DNA of 51,273 nucleotides from Planktotalea frisia. GTDB lineage: Bacteria; Pseudomonadota; Alphaproteobacteria; Rhodobacterales; Rhodobacteraceae. Both the position numbers and the translations under genes were made by a program. This document shows, piece by piece, positions 46,331-51,273 of this stretch; position 1 is the stretch's first letter; every line of letters starts with the position of its first letter. The DNA lies in the NCBI RefSeq assembly GCF_001890925.1, contig NZ_MLCB01000085.1:1-51273 (forward strand), in the 5' to 3' direction. The notes beneath the pieces were generated by a model. It worked only from the letters and a program-made list of their open reading frames with translations, did no database searches and was not told the DNA's origin.

Positions 46331-47543
46331 TGTTGAAGCAATCCGCGCAGATTTTCCAATCCTGTCGCGCGAAGTAAATGGCAAGCCTTTGGTTTACCTC
46401 GACAATGGTGCATCCGCACAGAAACCGCAGGTGGTGATCGATGCGATCTCGCGGGCGTATAGCGAAGAATACGCGAACGTGCATCGTGGGCTACATTTTC
46501 TAAGCAATCTTGCGACGGACAAATATGAGGCTGTACGCGGCACGATCGCCAAGTTTTTGAATGTCTCGGATGCCGAACAGATCGTGTTCAATTCTGGCAC
46601 GACCGAAGGGATCAACACTGTCGCTTATGGTTGGGCAATGCCAAACTTGAAAGCCGGTGACGAAATCATTCTGTCTGTGATGGAGCATCACGCGAACATC
46701 GTGCCTTGGCATTTCTTGCGCGAGCGTCAGGGTGTTGTGATCAAGTGGGTTGATGTTGACGCATCCGGCGCGCTTGATCCGCAGGCGGTCATCGATGCAA
46801 TGGGTCCCCGTACGAAATTGGTCGCGGTGACGCATATGTCCAACGTGCTTGGCACGGTCGTTGATGTGAAAACGATCACTCAAGCAGCGCATGAGCGTGG
46901 GATCGCAGTGCTGGTCGATGGTTCGCAATCCGCGGTGCATATGCCTGTGAATGTCGACGATATTGGTTGTGATTTCTATGCAATCACGGGCCATAAGCTT
47001 TATGGTCCGTCAGGTTCTGGTGCGATCTTTATGAAGCGTGAACGTATGGCAGAGATGCGCCCGTTCATGGGGGGGGGCGATATGATCCGCGAAGTCACCA
47101 AGGACGCGGTGAGCTACAATGACCCACCGATGATGTTCGAAGCAGGCACGCCGGGCATCGTTCAGATGATCGGCCTTGGCGTCGCGCTCGAGTATATGAT
47201 GGACACAGGGATGGCGGCGATTTCCGCCCATGAAAACGATCTACGCGACTATGCAAGCGCGCGCTTGCACGGGCTGAATTGGCTCTCCGTTCAAGGCAAT
47301 GCCGCCAACAAAGGCGCGATTTTCAGCTTTACGATGGACGGTGCTGCGCATGCGCATGACATCTCGACAATCCTTGATAAAAAGGGCGTCGCTGTCCGCG
47401 CGGGCCAGCATTGCACCGGTCCTTTGATGGAATTCCTGGACGAAACTGCGACCTGCCGCGCCTCTTTCGCGATGTATAATACGCGCGCGGAGGTTGATGC
47501 TTTGGTGGATGCGTTAGAGCTCGCCCATGATCTCTTTGGCTAA
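46323..47543 (+). CDS. sufS: Cysteine desulfurase SufS
   Basis: This group II cysteine desulfurase supplies persulfide to the Suf scaffold. DFPILSREVNGKPLVYLDNGAS is the typical SufS start. NVHRGLHFLSNLATDKYE follows. The PLP Lys225 is in ITGHKLYGPSG and the persulfide Cys364 in VRAGQHCTGP. At 406 residues it has the usual length. SufS normally works with SufE or SufU. No such gene lies beside it, since the next gene is on the opposite strand two bases away. Confidence 0.97.
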   Translation: MFDVEAIRADFPILSREVNGKPLVYLDNGASAQKPQVVIDAISRAYSEEYANVHRGLHFLSNLATDKYEAVRGTIAKFLNVSDAEQIVFNSGTTEGINTVAYGWAMPNLKAGDEIILSVMEHHANIVPWHFLRERQGVVIKWVDVDASGALDPQAVIDAMGPRTKLVAVTHMSNVLGTVVDVKTITQAAHERGIAVLVDGSQSAVHMPVNVDDIGCDFYAITGHKLYGPSGSGAIFMKRERMAEMRPFMGGGDMIREVTKDAVSYNDPPMMFEAGTPGIVQMIGLGVALEYMMDTGMAAISAHENDLRDYASARLHGLNWLSVQGNAANKGAIFSFTMDGAAHAHDISTILDKKGVAVRAGQHCTGPLMEFLDETATCRASFAMYNTRAEVDALVDALELAHDLFG

Positions 47544-47545
47544 AA

Positions 47546-48163
47546 CTATTCAGCGACGATGAAGCCGCCGGCCATGATCGCACTTTCAGATTTTCCGTTG
47601 AAAATGCCAATGGCTTCGTCGCCACCGATTTTTCCTGAAAGAGTGCCGGGAATACCGCTATAGACCACGTCTCCTTCAAGGGTTTGCCCCTCGAAGGTGC
47701 CGTTGACGTTCAAAATGCCATTGTTTGACGTGCCTTTCAGCGTGTGGTCGTCAAAATCGACGGTCAAGGTCATCGATCCTCTGGCGGTACGTGCAAACCC
47801 TGTGAGTCTGCCATTGTTTAGGTCTATGCCCGTCACGCGTGCGGCTTCGTAGTGGCCTGACATTCTGGCGGACCCTGATCTTGGCAAGCTTGAAACGCTG
47901 GTGCCTGGAATTAGTCCTGCGCGCGCAAAGAAGCCTGCGCCGTTCTGAACACCCGTTTCATATGCATATCCGTCACCATCTGAATTCACATCTGAGCCCG
48001 TTTGACGTTGAGTCAAAGTGCTGTTCGCGATCTCTGCAGAGCTGGTTCCGACGGCGACTGCAGCCGCAAAGTTGCTCGTGGTGAAGTCGTCAGCGTCGCT
48101 GATACAGCCCGCGAATACGCTGGTTGAAAGAAGGGCTGCGAAAATGCGAATGCTGGAACTCAT
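47546..48163 (-). CDS. Lipoprotein with transferrin-binding-like beta-barrel features
   Basis: A 205-residue lipoprotein: signal SIRIFAALLSTSVFAGC with lipobox Cys20. The mature part is Gly/Thr/Ser-rich with alternating strands. Strand pairs such as RGSMTLTVDFDDHTLKGTSN, followed by VNGTFEGQTLEGDVVYSG, and the final GIFNGKSESAIMAGGFIVAE resemble the C-terminal lobe barrel of TbpB-like surface proteins, where GxF(Y)G..A...GG is the closing motif. ATG 48163 has AGGTG six bases ahead. The ligand is unknown. It converges on sufS with a two-base gap. Confidence 0.75.
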   Translation of the reverse strand: MSSSIRIFAALLSTSVFAGCISDADDFTTSNFAAAVAVGTSSAEIANSTLTQRQTGSDVNSDGDGYAYETGVQNGAGFFARAGLIPGTSVSSLPRSGSARMSGHYEAARVTGIDLNNGRLTGFARTARGSMTLTVDFDDHTLKGTSNNGILNVNGTFEGQTLEGDVVYSGIPGTLSGKIGGDEAIGIFNGKSESAIMAGGFIVAE

Positions 48164-48363
48164 AGATATCACCTGATGCTTTGATAACATTAACGTTTGG
48201 TCTGGTTCGTCTGGTTAGAAAGCCGGGAAAATGAAGTCAACATAAGTGCTTAGAGTTGCATCAAGTGTGCTGCGAATGACGCAGATTTCGCCATTCCAGC
48301 GCCATGCTTAGGCAGTTTAGGCATTGCGGGAACGAGGCTGCAAAGCTATACCGCGCGGGGTAA

Positions 48364-48440
48364 GCACCCATAGCTCAGCTGGATAGAGCGCTGCCCTCCG
48401 AAGGCAGAGGCCGCAGGTTCGAATCCTGCTGGGTGCACCA
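48364..48440 (+). tRNA. tRNA-Arg (anticodon CCG)
   Basis: The cloverleaf is complete: acceptor GCACCCA/TGGGTGC, D-arm GCTC/GAGC, anticodon arm CTGCC-CTCCGAA-GGCAG with anticodon CCG, T-arm GCAGG-TTCGAAT-CCTGC, discriminator A and an encoded CCA. It is 77 bases long and reads CGG codons. Confidence 0.96.
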
Positions 48441-48498
48441 TTTTCTTGAAAGTAGACAACAGCCGAGCACCAAAATTGTTGATGCTCAGCTTTTGGTT

Positions 48499-48945
48499 TT
48501 ATGCAGCGCGAAGCTCCATATGTGGAACGCCGTCAGAGGTCTTGGCTTGCGTTACAGCGTCTTCATTCAGCACCACATTCACTTGCTTGCGGAAAGAACT
48601 GAACGCGTTGGATGTGACAACATCCACAGGCTCATCAAAGATCACTGTGACGTACCAATATCCACCGCTGGCACTGCGCACAGCTTTGAGATGGCCGTTA
48701 AACGTGTGACCAAGGTAGCGACCGCTCACGCGTTGCCCAACATGCCAAGCACGAGGCTGGTTTGATTTTGCCTTGGCACTCAGTGTGTTCCAATCGCGAA
48801 AACCCCATTGGCGTGCAATGGCCTCAAGGGCCATGCTTTGGGTAATCGGTGTTTGTTTTTCGCTCATCGCAGTGCGAAGGCGTTTTGCCTGCGCTTTTAG
48901 CGCGTCAACGTTAGGCACATCGGTGCCAAATTCTGTCTGTTTCAT
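48499..48945 (-). CDS. Glyoxalase-superfamily-like small protein
   Basis: A 148-residue soluble protein. The N-terminal half, VDALKAQAKRLRTAMSEKQTPI followed by MALEAIARQWGFRDWNTLSA, matches a helical module I recall being annotated as a glyoxalase-related domain (Glyoxalase_8). The C-terminal half, VGQRVSGRYLGHTFNGHL with FDEPVDVV, looks like a small beta barrel. No catalytic glyoxalase metal residues are evident. I chose ATG 48945, with GGGAA ahead, over TTG/ATG further up. It lies just after tRNA-Arg on the opposite strand. Confidence 0.68.
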   Translation of the reverse strand: MKQTEFGTDVPNVDALKAQAKRLRTAMSEKQTPITQSMALEAIARQWGFRDWNTLSAKAKSNQPRAWHVGQRVSGRYLGHTFNGHLKAVRSASGGYWYVTVIFDEPVDVVTSNAFSSFRKQVNVVLNEDAVTQAKTSDGVPHMELRAA

Positions 48946-49107
48946 CGTTCTTTTCCCATTTTGTCTATGGGTCACGGGTGCGTCGGGGGTGTTCGCATTG
49001 CCACCAGCTTGTGAGCAAAGTCAAAAGGGCGGAAAGATCGTAGATTGCTGCGTTTACCATAAGGTCACCCTCGCGAACGGCAGGAGGCAGCGCTCCGTGA
49101 GGGTCAC

Positions 49108-49809
49108 TTAAGCAGAGGTTGTGGGTTTGTCTACCCTATCGCGCAACCAAATGTAGGACAGCAAAGTCGAACCAAGGGCAGGGATCATGAAGAAGAAGGT
49201 CACGGCAAAAATATAGAGTGACACGTGAAGCGGTAGACTGACTGGATTACCAATCAAGCCCCGCACGCACAGGGTCTTGCGCAGTTTTTCCAGAGCGAGG
49301 TCGTCATTTATAAGCGCTGTACGTGCTTTTTTGCGACAAGCTGTTGGTTGGGTTTTTGCGGTGCGTGTGCCGTGCATTTGCAACTCTAAGTAGCCCAACA
49401 TTTTGTCGAGCTCAAAGTGAAAGTCGTCAATCACGAGGCTGCTTAGCGGGCGTTGATAGTCATGCCACAACACCGCGCGCGCGGCTAAAACACGGCTGAC
49501 TTTTTTCACGAGTTCATGCGCAATACGTGCTGAATCAAGATGTTTTGGAAGCCTGTTACTGCGCACAGGACCCACGGCGATGCAGATCGTGTTCGGCGTT
49601 TCATCGGTTTCATGAACCGCGTAAAGTCCAATCCGCAAGCCGTCAAAGTCTAGAAAAACAAGGTCATCATGATCCCAAGTTATAGAACGTGATCCCGCAT
49701 GTTTTGCAATTTTGCTTTGCAGAATTTCATCTGCAAGCCGGTCTAGCCCAAACTCTGTCGGATCTTTCAAAACGATTGCTGCGATGGTCGTGCAAGATCT
49801 AAATGCCAT
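49108..49809 (-). CDS. Unknown protein with C-terminal membrane span
   Basis: A 233-residue protein with a soluble N-terminal domain: LVFLDFDGLRIGLYAVHE and ICIAVGP, and a helix pair RIAHELVKKVSRVLAARAVLWHD. One hydrophobic segment near the C-terminus, VSLYIFAVTFFFMIPALGSTLL (about 199-220), probably anchors it. GAGGG lies ahead of the ATG. I recognise no family. It has no signal peptide, so the large domain is presumably cytosolic. Confidence 0.72.
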   Translation of the reverse strand: MAFRSCTTIAAIVLKDPTEFGLDRLADEILQSKIAKHAGSRSITWDHDDLVFLDFDGLRIGLYAVHETDETPNTICIAVGPVRSNRLPKHLDSARIAHELVKKVSRVLAARAVLWHDYQRPLSSLVIDDFHFELDKMLGYLELQMHGTRTAKTQPTACRKKARTALINDDLALEKLRKTLCVRGLIGNPVSLPLHVSLYIFAVTFFFMIPALGSTLLSYIWLRDRVDKPTTSA

Positions 49810-49914
49810 TTTTCCCTCACCAGTTAATTGCCATGGGTAATCAATGGTTAATGAAGGTGGCGGAAATAGGTCGCTGGGTGTAATTTGTTAAAATTACCCG
49901 TTTAAGGTTGTGTC

Positions 49915-49952
49915 GCAAGGAGGCGCTCGATGGTGGCGCTTCCTTGCTTTTT
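49915..49952. terminator. Hairpin with T-run downstream of the transglycosylase gene
   Basis: GCAAGGA-g-GCGC pairs with GCGC-t-TCCTTGC around a 9-base loop and is followed by TTTTT on the plus strand. It lies 15 bases beyond the minus-strand transglycosylase stop. The T-run suits plus-strand readthrough better, but the stem may work both ways. Confidence 0.5.
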
Positions 49953-49966
49953 AACGTTGTTTTGGC

Positions 49967-50776
49967 TTAGCCAGCGCGTTGAGCTGCAAACACAATGGCG
50001 CGCAAGTAATTGCCGCTGTCGTTCCAGCTCTTGAGTGCATTGTAGTTTGCAGTGCCCTCGCCATAGGGTTGACCTGCGCGCCAGCCGTTTTGGCGTAACA
50101 TATTTGCCGCTTTCGCCAGCGCATCGACCGCATTGTAGGGATCTGTGCGTCCATCACCATTGCCGTCCACGCGAAAGCGTAGCCAGTTTCCAGCCAAGAA
50201 CTGCATATGACCAAGCTCACCAGAAGGGCCACCGCCTTTTTGCGCAGGGACCATGCCCGCGTCGATCATTTTCAGAGCCGCAATCGAGTGCGATTGGAAC
50301 TTAGGGTGACGACGGCAATAAGACGACAAAGTAACAGCACCATCGACGATCGGCGTTTTGCCAAGATATCCGCCCCAGCTGGTCTCCAAACCCCAAATCG
50401 TCGCCAAAAGGCTGGACGGCACCCCAAAACGCTTTTCTAAAGCTGCGAATGTGTTCTTGTTACTGGTAATCTTGCTGCGTGTTCGGGTGATAAATGCGTC
50501 AGCCGAGCCGCCAGAGCGCTTGGATAAAAAGCGGGCAGGGTCGCTTTGAAGCGTGCCGGTTTGATTGCGTGGGTTTGATTCAAAACGCCATGTGATGCCA
50601 GAGAGGCGCGCGCCTGCGAGCGCATTCAAGCCACGCTGACCAACACCATTGGCTTGGGCCGTTCCGGCGAGCGTTTGCTTGTAACTGTTAAAATTTGCTT
50701 TGTTCGTAATGCATTCTGCTGCATTCGAACTCTGCGCCGCCAATGTTAAGACGACTGCAGTCAAAAACTGTTTCAT
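49967..50776 (-). CDS. Lytic murein transglycosylase, MltB/SltB type
   Basis: This exported enzyme cleaves peptidoglycan glycan strands, forming 1,6-anhydro ends. A signal peptide of about 20 residues (MKQFLTAVVLTLAAQSSNAA) precedes the catalytic domain. The catalytic Glu131 is in IWGLETSWGGYLG, the family E-T-x-[YFW]-G motif. GELGHMQFLAGNWLRFRVDGNGDGRTDPYNAVDAL is the conserved MltB block. It has 269 residues, shorter than E. coli MltB, and no lipobox, so it is probably soluble periplasmic. GGGAG lies five bases before ATG 50776. Confidence 0.9.
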   Translation of the reverse strand: MKQFLTAVVLTLAAQSSNAAECITNKANFNSYKQTLAGTAQANGVGQRGLNALAGARLSGITWRFESNPRNQTGTLQSDPARFLSKRSGGSADAFITRTRSKITSNKNTFAALEKRFGVPSSLLATIWGLETSWGGYLGKTPIVDGAVTLSSYCRRHPKFQSHSIAALKMIDAGMVPAQKGGGPSGELGHMQFLAGNWLRFRVDGNGDGRTDPYNAVDALAKAANMLRQNGWRAGQPYGEGTANYNALKSWNDSGNYLRAIVFAAQRAG

Positions 50777-50848
50777 GATACTCTCCCAAAGCACGCTTAT
50801 TTGGGTGCTATGATACCGTTGCATGATTTGGGAGCAATGAAAAAACGT

Positions 50849-51190
50849 TCAAATGTATTGTGAAGCCATGATTGATGCGACCATCACCACAAGGGCGAGG
50901 CGGCGCAAAAGGCCGATTGAATAGTGTTTCCAACAAAACTTCGCTTTGGTCCGCGCGGCATGCTTTAGACTGATCTGTGCAATGCGACGAGCAAATTCGA
51001 GTTGACCACGCTGCCATCCTTCAAAGGACGTGCGTTGCACTGCATCAGGCAACGCGCGCTCGGCTTTTTCATCAATGCCACCGCTTTGGCGCGCCATTAG
51101 GTTTCGCAGAACCCGTTCGATTTCTCTTTGATCAATCGGGTAAGCCGCACCTTTGGGCGACATCGAATTCATATTTGGTGTATACGTCAT
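50849..51190 (-). CDS. Small C-tail-anchored protein, unknown
   Basis: A 113-residue protein, soluble and charged for about 90 residues (EREIERVLRNLMARQSGG-type helix, FEGWQRGQLEFARRIAQIS), then one hydrophobic span, LALVVMVASIMA, near the end. An exact TATAAT at 51197-51192 lies one base before ATG 51190. If this is a real -10 box, transcription would begin inside this codon run and translation at a later ATG (51172 or 51163). No ribosome site separates these starts clearly. No family is recognised. Confidence 0.6.
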   Translation of the reverse strand: MTYTPNMNSMSPKGAAYPIDQREIERVLRNLMARQSGGIDEKAERALPDAVQRTSFEGWQRGQLEFARRIAQISLKHAARTKAKFCWKHYSIGLLRRLALVVMVASIMASQYI

Positions 51191-51191
51191 A

Positions 51192-51197
51192 ATTATA
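51192..51197 (-). promoter_or_regulatory. Possible -10 box abutting a start codon
   Basis: A consensus TATAAT on the minus strand ends one base before the 51190 ATG. No good -35 hexamer appears 16-18 bases upstream. It may be a chance match or mean the true start is downstream. Confidence 0.3.
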
Positions 51198-51273
51198 CAC
51201 AGAGTCCTCGAGCACCCGACTTTTGACGGGTTGACGTCTGACCGTAGAACGATTCAGCTAACCGCATGATCCG

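Overview
The window looks like chromosome of an alphaproteobacterium of the order Rhodobacterales (roseobacter group). Three things point there: the uninterrupted pyrH-frr-uppS-cdsA-dxr-rseP-bamA-skp-fabZ-lpxA-lpxI-lpxB run, an IscR with one cysteine at the head of an iscR-nifS-suf operon, and a LpxI-type lipid A pathway. Base composition looks mid-50s % G+C by eye (not computed). One AT-richer islet lies at about 26.8-28.4 kb. No phage, insertion sequence or CRISPR array is visible.

Layout. 1-7738: a peptide-type ABC transporter operon on the minus strand (Tat-exported binding protein, two permeases, a fused double ATPase), flanked on both sides by broken AraC-family regulators. 7826-8710: miaA, divergent from the envelope cluster. 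8836-21081: the plus-strand cluster for nucleotide and translation recycling, isoprenoid synthesis, outer-membrane protein assembly and lipid A, including a 53-residue membrane protein not previously called and a skp that probably starts at TTG inside bamA. 21423-21513: tRNA-Ser(CGA). 21682-26732: housekeeping genes (DUF2059 protein, ThiE-like protein, TrmJ-like methyltransferase, heme A synthase, M32 carboxypeptidase). 26874-28439: AT-rich islet with a small membrane protein and a LysR regulator. 28440-38840: gyrA with a 58-residue gene behind it, a SYLF lipoprotein, hemB, mfd, an HD hydrolase and an alpha/beta hydrolase.

39033-47543 is the most interesting block: a Suf iron-sulfur assembly operon led by iscR and a first cysteine desulfurase, then sufB, three extra genes, sufC, sufD, two multi-pass membrane proteins and sufS. 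An Irr-type palindrome lies upstream of iscR. The ybjQ gene in the middle carries an apparent one-base deletion that removes its conserved C-terminus. Many junctions overlap by 1-4 bases, so the block is probably one transcript. 47546-51190 holds a surface-type lipoprotein, tRNA-Arg(CCG), a glyoxalase-superfamily-like protein, an unknown membrane protein, a lytic transglycosylase and a small C-tail-anchored protein.

All identifications rest on reading motifs and gene order; no database search was run.
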